Source of the DNA: Letharia columbiana | Taxonomy: Eukaryota > Ascomycota > Lecanoromycetes > Lecanorales > Parmeliaceae | Assembly: GCF_014066305.1 (NCBI RefSeq) | Contig: NW_023501036.1 | Coordinates: 197,501-261,500, forward strand | Length of the DNA stretch: 64,000 bases | Direction: 5' to 3' | Shown: positions 38,601-49,647 of the stretch, piece after piece | Numbering within the stretch: position 1 is the stretch's first letter | Layout: the number at the start of each line of letters is the position of its first letter | The notes under the pieces: model-generated | Databases searched by the model: none | The model's input: the letters and a program-made list of their open reading frames with translations, nothing else | What the model was told of the DNA's origin: nothing | Position numbers and translations under genes: made by a program

Positions 38601-41073
38601 CGGCTATGAGGGCATGTCCGTATCTCCCTCCAACGGCATTGACTTCTGCGCCATGGTCCAACAACATCCCAAGTGCTAATAGCCGGCGACCGGACATACT
38701 GGGATCTGCTGCCACAGCCTGCAGCGTATTCCCGTAAACGCCACCTTGCATGTTGGCATCGGCACCATTTTCCACCAAAATTCGGAGTATTTCGTCTCTG
38801 GAGGGCCAAGACAAGCTTGCAGCAGCAGCATGTAGCACATTCCCAAATCCTCCGTACTGGAGTGTGAGGTCCGCGCGATTCCGCAGTTCCAGCGTCACCC
38901 TTCCAATGTTACCACTCATCACTGCTGCGTACAACTCTGGAGGGAACCCATTATCCGTAAGGGCCGATGACAGGGATGATACCTCCGATACCACAAATGA
39001 ATCAAGCGTATGGTTGCTATTGTGGCTTGCCGCGGCCTGGTTTGAAGACGCTCCAGATAACTCTTTCATGGGTGGTGGTATCGCAAACAAGGCCAGCTGC
39101 TCGAGATGATCGCCCAAGTGTCTCTGGAACTGCTCAAGCGAGACGGCAAATATGTTCGACTCTGAAGGCGCTCTTGCTGTCTCGTTCTCTTTTGATACGG
39201 CTTGCTCCCGTAAATCTGCATCCCAGTCGCAGAATGGACAGGCCGAGGCGGCGACATGCTCAGGCATTTGTGCACACAACGCAACCAACGACAAAACCTG
39301 CTGCTTGGTATACTCCGAATGCTGATCTTGCAAGTGTGATTCAAGTGAGGCTGCAGAGCCGAACAGCTCGCAGGAACAGAACCTGCACCGCCATTGTTTT
39401 CGATGCTTGTCCATTTCGTGCTGAAACCACATATGTCGTCTATCGAACATCTGTGCAGAACAGTCTTCGAAAGTGCAGATGTATGGCTTGAGATCACTCA
39501 AGAGGTGTTTCCTGTAATCGTTAGTACTCAGGATACTAGCTAGCTGCAGCAGAAGGTCCAGATCAAGAAGTGTGCGCAAGGGCTTAGAACAATGGCAGGA
39601 AACTAACAGGGATTCGTCTCCAAAGCCTGCGGCTTTGCGGAGGGTCATGGCCCACGTACCTCTACGTGTGCTACAGAACGCATCCCGAAAGGTGCTAAGA
39701 ATGAGAGACTTAATCCGAAGCACTCGTAACGATATTGAACGGACGCTGTTTGATGCGGGTCGTAGGTATAGGGATCATGACCCTGAGCTTGCTAGATTTA
39801 TAAAGGATGTACCAAACGCTTGTGCGATATGTATGATCCATACTCATGAATGTACTGGTACACGAGTGACAGTTCCCGTGGGAAATTCGAGCACAACTAA
39901 AGAGATTGACCGAACTCATGGAATTGCCGAAAGGTAATGGGCTGATATTGAAAGAAAAGGAGAGGCTCACCTCCAGTGCTTGGCGTTTCTGACGGACTGA
40001 ATCGTAAAACAGTATGGACATTCGAATGGCATGCCGTTCGCCGATTCTTTCGGAGGGTCCGGTATTTGCATCGTGTTTTCCGAATTATCTTCTGCGACTG
40101 ATGTCACATACGAGGTCTCAGAGCGGCCTGCAGTCGATCGCATGTCCAGACTTTCGTCATTAAGATTGGCCACATACGTCGTGGCTTTGGTCGATGCAAA
40201 TTGGCTATGACTCACAGAATGTGCTTCGTACCCGATTACTGGGGCCCCTGTTGAGGTCTGGGCATCATTGTATGTGAGGTTTTTGCGGGAAATCGCCAGC
40301 TCATGATGTTCCGTAAGGTCAGTTGAGGGTCTGACATTGCCGCCAATTTTCTCCCGATGCTTTTCCCGGTATCGAAGGAACTCACGTCTTCTGGTGATTG
40401 CCCTCCCCAATTTGTCCATAAGCCACGCTTTCGACCGGACATGTGGGAATTTCTCGTACACATGGCCCACGTCATAAGACGCATCGAATGGGGTTGAAGA
40501 CGCGGCCTTGGCGTATCTATCGCGAGGAGTGGGGTTTCTAATGGTTATGGACAGCTTATAAAGACTTGTAATGGCTTCTGTTATAGCCAAAAACAAGTGG
40601 GAAAGTTCTGAAACAGGTTCCTCTTCGCTAGCACTGGAGCTCGGGTCCTCAGAGCCATCTGAGTCAGATATATCACTAAACTCATCATTGAAAGCTTCTC
40701 CGTCAAACAAATCGCCTTGTTTTTGGGCTCTTTGCCCGGACACAATTTCAATGCCTGCGTCAGATGTCAATTTTTTGGACTTTGTACGGGGCTTGTAGCT
40801 AGGCATTCACGTACATTCGTGAAGTGACAACTCGAGATCTTGCAAGACTTTCATGACCTGGTCCCCTACCTGAGACGCGTCACGGAGTCGATAGTCGAGA
40901 GATCTTGAATCTCTTTGTAACGCTCCAATATTGCCCGCCCAGATCTTGAACCTTCCAAGTTCATCCCCCACTGCGGAGGCTGGCAGCGCGGATTCACCGT
41001 CCGAATGTTGCGCTTCCTCTGCTAAATGCTCTAAGTGTCTTAGACACTGAAGGCTGCGAGACGCGATCGCCAT
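35639..41073 (-). CDS. C2H2/ankyrin/HR1/SH3/UBZ/RhoGAP multidomain protein
   Basis: Reconstructed as complement(join(35639..35851, 35948..36222, 36288..36613, 36674..39511, 39971..40754, 40815..41073)), 1564 aa; phases agree at every junction. Order: fungal N-terminal region (RFKIWAGNIGALQ, LDYRLRDAS); CPYC...HWRKH finger split by an intron at about 347; C2H2 fingers (PYICTFEDC, HLGDHLEQLALFA) to about 490; ankyrin repeats 535-750; coiled coil 780-885; SH3-1 from 960 with an HR1-like insert at 994-1056 and its second half to 1091; UBZ-like finger (CPICHTSF...HIITC) 1131-1164; SH3-2 1244-1302 (GNFPGNFVEVL after splicing); RhoGAP 1345-1564 (GVPLEELCQREKGPVPKLI, HFKRVTDRAYQNTMTS, KLAVALAPSF). 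RhoGAP domains stimulate GTP hydrolysis by Rho GTPases. The usual catalytic Arg position reads GVYGN rather than GIYRxSG, so GAP activity is doubtful. Introns are 60, 65, 96, 60 and 459 nt. Gene finders would probably split this locus into two or three models. Confidence 0.8.
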
Positions 41074-41480
41074 CGGACATGATGGAATGAGACCAGATGA
41101 CCCTCTATCCCATCAGAGTGTCTCTCTTCATTCCTCAAAGACTGCAATTCTGTCAAGCCAAAAACAGTCAACCCTGGAGAAGCCCCATTTCGCCACAGAT
41201 TGATTAATGCAATACTAGCGTTGCCAGCTGCCTTATGTATGCGGGACCATCATTGAATGTACAGGTAGAGATGAAGATAAAGGAAGTTGCAGGATGGTGG
41301 ATGGTTTGGCACCCCACCGCGCCTTCCAGCCGCGCGGGGAAAATTGAGATGTTCAGCGGTCAGCCTCGCTCCCTCCTATCATCTTGCCGTCGCCCATCTT
41401 GCGGTTTACCATTCTGCAATACACTTAAGGGAGAAGCCACAACATTCACATGTACTGAATGGCGAGGTTGTTGGCTCGCC
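41074..41480. promoter_or_regulatory. Shared divergent promoter region
   Basis: 407 bp separates the start codons of the minus-strand RhoGAP gene and the plus-strand DUF7580 gene. No specific factor site is identified. An in-frame upstream ATG at 41235 belongs to the plus gene's frame but encodes no family sequence. Confidence 0.5.
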
Positions 41481-43313
41481 ATGATCACCGGCGTGGAGAC
41501 AGCAGGCCTCGTGCTGGCCATCTTTCCCCTCCTCGTCTCGGCCCTCGAGCATTATCAGGAAGGCTTCGAAAGATTGAGCGATTGGTGGAAGTTTCGGACC
41601 GAATTCATCGGTTTCGTACACGTTATTGGCCGGCAAGCGATCCTCTTCGACGAGAACCTCGAGGAGTTGCTGTCGCCAATCATCACCTCAGACGCCGAAA
41701 TAGACGCCCTTTTGCGCAATCCCACAGGCCCTTTCTGGCGCCGTGTCGAACTCGAGGAGAGGCTTAGGGATCGCCTGCCCAAGTCGTACGAGTCCTATCG
41801 AAACACAATCGATGATATGAAGGAGACGATGGACGCGCTGCAGAAAAAGTTGGGTATACAAAATAGCAAGTTGACGTGGACGGATGATGCCAATCGGATC
41901 AAGTGGGAATATGAATTTAGGAGGATCAAATACGTGCTCTCTAAAAAGAAGCGAGAGAAGCTGGTTGGGGACCTCACGGCCAACAATGAAGAGTTGCAGA
42001 AGCTCTTCACCTCAAGTGAAAGGCTGGCACCACTCAGAAAGCGGCGAAGGACACCCAACGCATTCAAGCGGATCAGGGAGCAAGCATGTGGTCTATACGG
42101 CGTTCTAGCAACAGGTTGGAGGTGCCAATGTACAGATGCTACACCTTCGCATCAAGCCAATCTGCTCTTAGAGAAACGCATCGACACGTTGAATCGACAC
42201 CACAAGGCTAAGACGACAGATCCTCCAGCAGCACAGCTGAGCGTTCTTTTTTTCCTGAGGACTGAGTCTCAGAGGTTGCCGCTGAGCTGGCATGAGACCG
42301 AAATAAAGCTGATTGAAGCTGAGAGAGGCCACCTCCTGTCTCTGACGTCGACAAAAACCAACGCTTCGACAACAGCAATGCTGACCGATGTGACGAACAC
42401 GTTCGAGGCAAGCAGCCCAGACTATTTACACCCCTTCAAGAAGTCTACAAAGAAAGTCGCATTCCCGCAAATTACAGTCCAGCCGCCTCAAGGATCGATG
42501 GGCCCAAACATCCCAGATCTGATCGAGATAGCCGATCTTTGTGAAGCTGTAAGGAAGGCTCATCATGGAACATGCAAGGGACCGCTAGGATATCTTCGTG
42601 ATTCGCAAGACCGACGGCATGCCTTTTACCCCTCTATACAGCCCACCAGGTTCTCTGAAAACGCTGAAACCGTGACCCTTGCGAGTCTGCTCTCAAAGAC
42701 TACGAGCAGCAACGGTAGGGACCTTAGGGGGACGGCTTCCATGACCCTATCTCGACTAGAGAGGTATTCAATCGCGGTCACTCTCGCGTCTTCCCTTCTC
42801 CAGCTCTACAGCTCCCCATGGATCGGGGAGACATGGAGTAAAAATGACATATACTTTCTGATCGCAGCGAGCGGCTCACCTAGGCCTATCCTTGTGGACA
42901 AGCCATACGTTACTCGCAAATTTACGTCCTATTCGCCTCAAGCATCCGTTACCTCGGTGAGTGAACAAATAGGTCTCGATTCAAGTACTAAGATCATTCA
43001 AGCCCTTGGTATCATGCTCCTCGAGCTATGCTTTGGGGAAGCAATTGAAGATCAGCCAATTCGGTCAAAGTACCTGGGTCCGGATGGGCAACCAAACGAC
43101 ATGACGGATTTCTGCACCGCTCAGCACTGGTTGCAACACGACGCTCTTGGGGAGGGTGGGCCTGAATACTTTGAAGCAATACGTAGATGTCTGTTCTGTG
43201 CTTTTGGCCCAAAAAGCACCGACCTTGAGGACGACGAACTGCGCGCTGCTATCTACAGTGAGGTTGTGGAACCCCTCGAAGGCGCTGTTAGGCAATTCAA
43301 CTCGAAAACCTGA
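41481..43313 (+). CDS. DUF7580/HeLo-like domain protein
   Basis: 610 aa starting at the Met of MITGVETAGLVLAIFPLLV, the typical N-terminus of DUF7580 and HeLo-like fungal proteins; the frame extends 82 codons upstream without family features, so the internal Met is preferred. Next come SALEHYQEGFERL, the helical block RVELEERLRDRLPKSYESY and a long coiled-coil-like region to residue 200. The C-terminal half has kinase-like-fold motifs of this family (a SIAVTLASSLLQLYSSPW stretch, YFLIAASG, ALGIMLLELCFGE) without catalytic residues. HeLo-type domains act in fungal cell death and incompatibility; that role is inferred here. It is divergent from the RhoGAP gene. Confidence 0.75.
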   Translation: MITGVETAGLVLAIFPLLVSALEHYQEGFERLSDWWKFRTEFIGFVHVIGRQAILFDENLEELLSPIITSDAEIDALLRNPTGPFWRRVELEERLRDRLPKSYESYRNTIDDMKETMDALQKKLGIQNSKLTWTDDANRIKWEYEFRRIKYVLSKKKREKLVGDLTANNEELQKLFTSSERLAPLRKRRRTPNAFKRIREQACGLYGVLATGWRCQCTDATPSHQANLLLEKRIDTLNRHHKAKTTDPPAAQLSVLFFLRTESQRLPLSWHETEIKLIEAERGHLLSLTSTKTNASTTAMLTDVTNTFEASSPDYLHPFKKSTKKVAFPQITVQPPQGSMGPNIPDLIEIADLCEAVRKAHHGTCKGPLGYLRDSQDRRHAFYPSIQPTRFSENAETVTLASLLSKTTSSNGRDLRGTASMTLSRLERYSIAVTLASSLLQLYSSPWIGETWSKNDIYFLIAASGSPRPILVDKPYVTRKFTSYSPQASVTSVSEQIGLDSSTKIIQALGIMLLELCFGEAIEDQPIRSKYLGPDGQPNDMTDFCTAQHWLQHDALGEGGPEYFEAIRRCLFCAFGPKSTDLEDDELRAAIYSEVVEPLEGAVRQFNSKT

Positions 43314-44352
43314 TGCGATGTCAGACGGTCTCTTACGACCTCATCCATCACGCTCCGTCTAATATGAAAGCTTAGCACAAGCAGACATCGCCGGCTCCGT
43401 CATGTAGGCGTCCTTGATTCCATGGCCCGGGCTAGGGCGAGCTCATTCCCCACCAACGTAAAGGCGACGAGGCTTCTCAAATCAAATCAAACACTTGATT
43501 GTAACACTTGATTGGTTTGCATTTGAGGGCCCTGAAAGTTCAGTGCGAGCCACTCGTTGCAGTTGGCCGATAACTCTGGTACAGAGACTCGTGCTAGAGA
43601 GTTGTGAGCTTGACAGTTGGGAGTCGAATCAGGAAGGACTATTTACCCTCGTCAGACATGATTTTTGAGCAAATGTAAACGAAGTAGGGCATGGCACCCA
43701 CAGGTTCACAAAGTGATAGACGCGGACGCTCAGAACCGCCACATATCTGGAAGTGCACTGGCAGAGGCGTAAACGGTCTCACTTAAGGTAGGCGTTTCCA
43801 AAGACGCCGCTAGCGTCGCCCCGTGGGCGAGATCCAACGCTGCGGAAAATTTACTTTTGTAATTTCTGAATCCAGGCCAGCAGATGGGCAAAGATACAAC
43901 GGGGATCGCTTTGGCCAACACGGGCGTGAGGGACGCGTGAGGGTGGAGATCCGATGCGCCGGACGTGTACCTTGCGATGGCGGAATACCAGCGCGAGAAG
44001 CTTTGCAGGGTGGCGGCTTCGAGGGGCAGGAGCCCGCTCTCATGCACCGCTGGTCTGATGGACTGGCTGCGGAGCTCAGCCGTTGGGGGCCAGTTTGAGG
44101 GATATCTGGCCTACTACGGGGGCAATAGGGGGACGAGAGGTGCGCCGTAGGTGAAGATAGAACGGCGGGGCGCAGAGATGATGAGCCTTTTTGAGTTGTA
44201 TAGTGGTCGTGGAGGGAACAAGAACAGCAGAGAAAGCGAATAGGATGTAGAAATGCAAGATATTTGCTCAAAGGCTTTCTTCAGAGGCCGGCAATCGACT
44301 TTGATCTAGCTGAGCAAAGCTTGCTAGAGATAGATGACAGCGAATAGGGGTA
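43314..44352. other. Intergenic; one unassigned minus-strand frame
   Basis: A minus-strand frame (43730 to about 44100) reads LPLEAATLQSFSRWYSAIAR and FRNYKSKFSAALDLAHGA. It looks protein-like, but I can neither assign it nor find its start. Direct duplicates acacttgattg occur near 43490-43515. Confidence 0.35.
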
Positions 44353-45744
44353 TCAAGCGCTGTAAGATGCAATGTAATACTAAGGATGGGTAAGAAGGTC
44401 AGTAATTGTGCAGGAGGGGGGCACAACTTGATCCGGTGGGAAAAGACGTACTGTCAGGACAGATTCCGTATCGTCGCCGGAGAGGTAGACGTAAAGAATT
44501 AAAGCGTGCTCGTGGCAGAAACCTGCAATGCAAGAACCGCACGTTAGCTGTTAAATCCTAGACGGACGAGTCAGGTGCGGTATATGCTCACATGCGATGA
44601 CCCGTCCTCCCAACCGTCCCACCCCAAGCACCCTCCCCCAATCCCTCCCCTCAACCCTAACCACACTCCACGCCTCGGCCCCTTCTCTTTCCTTCATCCT
44701 CGTACTCGCATGTCCCCTCACGCCCTCCTCCCCTCCTTCAACCTGTTCGGGATCCAATTCCGGATTCGTCAGCCCCTCCCATTTACTCTCGATCTTTAGA
44801 CCCGGCGTCTCCACTCCGATCCTCAACACACCATGAGCGTTCGCCGACAGCGTGAGGCGCGACTGGGAGGACAGGGCGTCGGGCGCGCGGCCGCGGTTGG
44901 TGGCCGAGGTGGAGGTTGAGAGGGCGAGCTTGGTGAAGCGTTCGGAGATTGCTTTGAGCTGGAGCAGGGACGGGAGCATGATGTGAACGTCGGGTTGGGG
45001 ACATTGGGGCTCGTGTATACTCGCTACCGTGGCGGCGGCGAGGACCATGACGGGTATGTCTTGCGTGATGGTCGTTTCTCGATCGTGTGGGAAGAAGCCG
45101 GGGTTTGGGTCGCCGAGGGATTCATTGTTGTTGGAGGCGTCATCGACGGGGAAGGGGGCGTTGTCCGAGTTTAGGGTTGTGGTTGTAATGGATGTAGGGG
45201 GGCGCGAGGAGTTCAAGGTGTTGGTGATGATGGTCAGAGACAGCAGGGGTATGTTGTCTTTCTTCGTTAAACGGATAGAGGCTGAGGACGCCGTGAGGGC
45301 GGAACGAAGGGCGCGGTGGAGGGAGGCGAGAGGTATGCGGAGGTTTATAGTGTTGTTTTCGATGGCGGACTGGATGGTGTAGGTTTCGAAAATTGTATCC
45401 TAATTGCACCCAGTCAAGGGGGGCGCGCTTTGTAGAGGGCGTTTGATGGGTGTGAGGCTTACTATGGCAAGGACCCTAGACAGAAGTCAGGCCGTCTTCC
45501 ATGTGAGCCAAGTGCAAGGCCGTAGGACGTACGCCCACACTTGACTGCCCTGCTCTGGGACAACAGTGAAGCGCAGCTGCTCGTTGTTGAGCTGAAGCCA
45601 GACATCTTTGCCGAGTAAGGAGAGGGACGCGGTTAGTCCTTGAGAGACACGCGTTAACGGGGCTTCTTGGTGGCAGACTCGCGGGACTTTACTAGGCTTA
45701 CTGGTGAAGGTATGAATGTTCCTGATTGAGGCTTTGAATCTCAT
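44353..45744 (-). CDS. hus1: Checkpoint clamp subunit Hus1
   Basis: Reconstructed as complement(join(44353..44379, 44452..44522, 44592..45399, 45463..45475, 45533..45638, 45702..45744)), 355 aa with all phases consistent. The N-terminus is MRFKASIRNIHTFT-RLTASL, then LRFTVVPEQGSQVWA, VLAI (micro-exon), DTIFETYTIQSAIENNTIN and IPLASLHRALRSAL, all characteristic of Hus1. The C-terminus is ACFCHEHALILYVYLSG...LTYYIASYSA. Hus1 joins Rad9 and Rad1 in the ring-shaped 9-1-1 clamp loaded at DNA damage to activate the ATR-type checkpoint kinase in the nucleus. The middle (about 125-190) is a low-complexity Ser/Thr/Asn insert. Exon 4 is 13 nt, and introns are 57-72 nt. Confidence 0.93.
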
Positions 45745-46537
45745 CTTACTCGAGGTACCTAACTCAAGAAGTTGGAGTTGGACGAAGGATTTGACTTTGA
45801 ATGTGCAGAGAAAATCTTGAATTTAACCCTATGTCGAGCCCTCTTTTGGCCCTAGCTCGCCGATGTGCTCAGGCTTGTTTACATCATATACTGGGGCTGA
45901 CTAGACTACGTGCATTCAACACTTGGGCTTTTTATCTCATACGGCTCATGTCTCTCGTGTAGGGTTGGTGGTAATATGCTTTTAGTATGAAGCTCGGTGG
46001 TAACCGCATTGGAATTTGCCTTTCAATAGAGATCCACCAATTTCATTGCATTGCAGGCACTGAGATGATATTCTGATAGGGCATTCCAAAGCATGAGCGA
46101 TGGTATGAATATGGAATTGAAGAGCTAGGTCACTTTGCCATGAGCGCTAGCCTGTGGGCAATTGATCAGACATTCGCGCAAACTTAAGTTGAGTCATGAA
46201 ACATTGAATTAAGTAAATACATTATAAACTGCTGCTGTGCCGAAGTGTAGAGTTACAAAGACTCGTGTGCTGTGGCTCCCTGCCATGAAAAGCCAGAAGG
46301 GGAAAACTTGTGGCAAAGTACCCAAGTACACAGCCATTAAGATTTAGAAGAGTTTCGATCATATCAGCGCAGCGGCGTTGATGGTAGAGGTTGGCGGGCC
46401 CTTGATGCAGCTAGCAGCGATCGTAGCAAAGAGTCGTAGTCGTCAGTTGGTGAAAAGGGGGCCAAGGCCGACTGCGCCAGATGTGGAGACAGCGGCTAGA
46501 TATGGTGGCCAAGTTCTTTGTATGACACTCCAGCGCA
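45745..46537. other. Intergenic
   Basis: Upstream of hus1 and downstream of the membrane protein gene. No other feature recognised. Confidence 0.5.
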
Positions 46538-47113
46538 TCACACTTTTTCACCCCGCTCCACCTCCTTCAAGCCACCCATCCTATCCAAGTCCAGCGACTG
46601 GAACCTCTCAGCGTCCGATTGCTGGTATGCCGGTAAGTGTTCGTCGCTATAGGGCTCCAATCCCAACCCTCCTGTCTCGCTGATGCGGACCACCACCACG
46701 CGTCCGGACTTGCTTTTCCCGGCTTCATTCTCTTCTTCAGGGAAGGTGATGCGGATCTCGGGCACTGGGCTTACAGGCGAGCCGGGTCGCGAAGAGTCTT
46801 CGACCAAAATCTCCTTCTCATTGTAGATATTGATGGGTTTCGAGTGGCGACCATGAGGAGCAGTGATGACGGTAAGGCGGCGGTGACTGGAGGATTTGGA
46901 AGAAGGGCTGCTGGCGTGGAATGGAAGATGGGTGAGTTTCTCGATCTGCTTGGCCTTTCGGCGAGCGCGGAGGATGAAGAGGCCGCCGGTGAGGCAGATG
47001 CCGAACAGGACCAGGACGACGAGTGCGATCAGAAGTTTCATCATGGTCGGGGTCATGCTGGTGCTGGTGCTGCTCGAATCGTCTCGGACGACGAGTGTGG
47101 GGATGACAGGCAT
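46538..47113 (-). CDS. Single-pass membrane protein, unknown function
   Basis: A single exon of 191 aa. A short N-terminus with a Ser/Thr stretch precedes one strong membrane helix at about 25-48 (KLLIALVVLVLFGICLTGGL) and a basic stop-transfer (RARRKAKQ). The cytoplasmic tail of about 140 residues has Ser-rich and acidic parts (SSPSSKSSSHRR, TFPEEENEAGKS) and a Tyr motif (HLPAYQQSD). The charge pattern suggests the N-terminus is outside. PAYxx-type motifs are recruitment sites for ubiquitin-ligase adaptors in fungal membrane proteins, but no function is known for this protein. Confidence 0.65.
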   Translation of the reverse strand: MPVIPTLVVRDDSSSTSTSMTPTMMKLLIALVVLVLFGICLTGGLFILRARRKAKQIEKLTHLPFHASSPSSKSSSHRRLTVITAPHGRHSKPINIYNEKEILVEDSSRPGSPVSPVPEIRITFPEEENEAGKSKSGRVVVVRISETGGLGLEPYSDEHLPAYQQSDAERFQSLDLDRMGGLKEVERGEKV

Positions 47114-49647
47114 TGCTGAATGAGCGTGTGGATAATGGATCGATTAACGAGTGTAATTGTTGATGGGTATTGTAATGAGAGTGGTGGTGTATGATTGTCG
47201 CAATTCCGTTGTTGAGGTCAGTCTTCCGCAAAAAGCCGTTTATTGACGTGGTCGTGCAGCACATACCATGAATTCGCGCTAAAAAGGAGGGGTTCGAGGG
47301 ACAGGCGGAGAATGGAAAGAGTGTCCAATCGAGCGGTAGAAGGTTAGAAAGGAAGGTAAAGCACAGTAACAGCTAAAGGAATGAAGCTGCTACCTGCACG
47401 GTCTCGGTGGTTGTTTGAAAAAGATGAAAAGTGAAAGAATTAGAAGGAAGGAAGGAGGAGGAGGAAGTCAGGACTCAGGAGGTGGGTGAGCCGGTGCCAA
47501 GAGACCAAGAGCTTGAATTTTAGGTCGACATCAACAAAACCGGCAAGTCTTTAATCTCTTTTTCCGGCGCCTACAGGGAGAAACGAAAAAAGAGTAAACA
47601 CTAAACACGAAAAAGACGAGCTTCAAGCCTTCAAGGTTCAAAGCGCATGGATCTACCTAGCTTCACCATTATTATTGAAGTGGTGATTACTGATTACCAT
47701 AAGGTAGTGAGTGATGAAATACCTAAGAGACCGAATAATGAAGCATCTGACGAAAGACTATGATTCTGCATATCATTCATCTCAAAGGTAAGATCTTACA
47801 TGTTCAATCATGCGCGTGCGAGCCAGTGCAGTAGTTGCTGCTGCTGACAGTGGCAAACTGAGAGGCATTCTTTGTGGATTGTCAATAGGTAATCATGTCC
47901 AGAAATCCAAGGCTCGGGTCATTCAATGACGCCCACCAGCGCCCACCGGAAACAAAGAGGTCGATCACCTTTGTGCGCAAGCTTTATACCAAGGACCAAG
48001 AAGCGAGTCATGAGTCACGATCTATGTACGGTATGGCAGTTATTTAACAGCGAGATGTGCGATGAATTCCCAGCAAATCCGACACATCATATTCTCGCAC
48101 GACGTCTTCTTCCACCCGGTTCCCCGGCGCAGGATGAAGGCTCCCTCCAGCAAGCCAGAAGCCGGCGGAGGGCATCATCAGCGCTGATGCCCGATTCCTC
48201 GGAGACCACACATGATTCTTGTGGGTTGAATATGGTCTGCATTGATGATGGATCCTCGAGTGTGCTTTCGTCTGAAGAAGGATTACCTACAGCACGGTAG
48301 GTATTCCTGAGCGGCAGCGCTGATGGACGATGGATGATGGATGATGGCAGGACGAAAAGTCCCCTGAATCTGGTAGGGCTAGCTGCAGCAGGGGAAGACG
48401 GGATGAATAAGGGAAGGCTAACGGTTGATGGAGAAGCAAGGATAGCCAATCATGTCCTTCCACCATTTGCTGACCTGCATCGCACATCTCTTCTCTGGGG
48501 AAAGAAGCTCGTATTTGATAACGCAGAGATTATCGTCATTCAATAATGCAATGTGAAAGATGCACAGACCAGGATGCTCATCCAGTTGACGGCAGTCGTA
48601 CTGTGAACAAAAAGGGCAAGACTGCTGATGGTGATGCCAATTGACTTGCTTTCCTAGCCCGGGGGGGTAGCCCTAATTTATCCCTATCTCGACCCTATTT
48701 TTGGGTCGACGTGCCCGGGCGAGAGAGGATAGTTCCGCCCCTAGGACGATGCAATTGCAGGCTAAGCGTGGCGCCAGCAGCATGGGCATGGACCCTGGGG
48801 CTTATCATTCATTCGGCTTAGTCGTAGTTTAAACACGCCCTGTTAACCTGAGCGGAATTCTGTCACAAACGTTCATTTTCCAATCCACGTCGTCTTTCTT
48901 TCTTCCCTTTTTGCGACTGAGATATTTATCACGCTGAACCTCGAAGCCTGCTCTTGAAGAATATCTTGCCCCTGGTGTCAGCAATCCCTCCCAAACTTGA
49001 TCCCGTTCTTTTTCCCGATACGAGCTGCACCCCAAAATCTCCCTAAACATTCCTCACGCGCACAGCCTGCGCACTCCCTTACTTGACCTTTTGGACTCCA
49101 CTCTCTTTCCGCCGGCCTTTCAACGACAAGATTCCTTCATTCCAGAGTCTCTATGTGGGCAATTGGCGGTGAAAGCTTTGGGACGCCTGGTGCGGGGATC
49201 CTTCGAATTGCGTACAATTAATGGTCGGCTGCCTGCTGATTCGAAGACATCCAATTGCACTTCCGACGAAGGGGTCCCCCGACACCTTACTTCTTCTTCT
49301 TATCTTCTTTATATTAATCCTTTGGATCCATTCCGGTTCCTCTCCCTTCTTCACCAATCTTGTATATGGAACTATTCACCACCCTTCTTAGACCGAGCAT
49401 CTCCTGTGTAAGTCTTGTCCTTCCCCCCGCCAGATCGAGACAAGCTTCCCAAACTTCGCAGAAGACTAATACTTCCCTCTGCTGCAGTAATACTTTACCT
49501 TCACATATACTGAGCGGTCTTGTATAAAGTGGCTGTCTGTAATGAATGCATGAACACTGCCTCTGCAAAAAGAAAAGGACTGTTCCTTCGCACCTTCCTC
49601 GGACTGGTCTCGCGTATACCACAATCAGCCTGATCGAAAGCTGAACA
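47114..49647. other. Long intergenic region and 5' leader of PUF gene
   Basis: No gene recognised in 2.5 kb. Frames at 47926-48546 lack family features. The last ~800 bp before the PUF start is pyrimidine-rich and carries several upstream ATGs (for example 49091), consistent with a long untranslated leader. A GC-rich inverted motif (gcccggg / cccgggc) lies near 48657-48720. Confidence 0.45.
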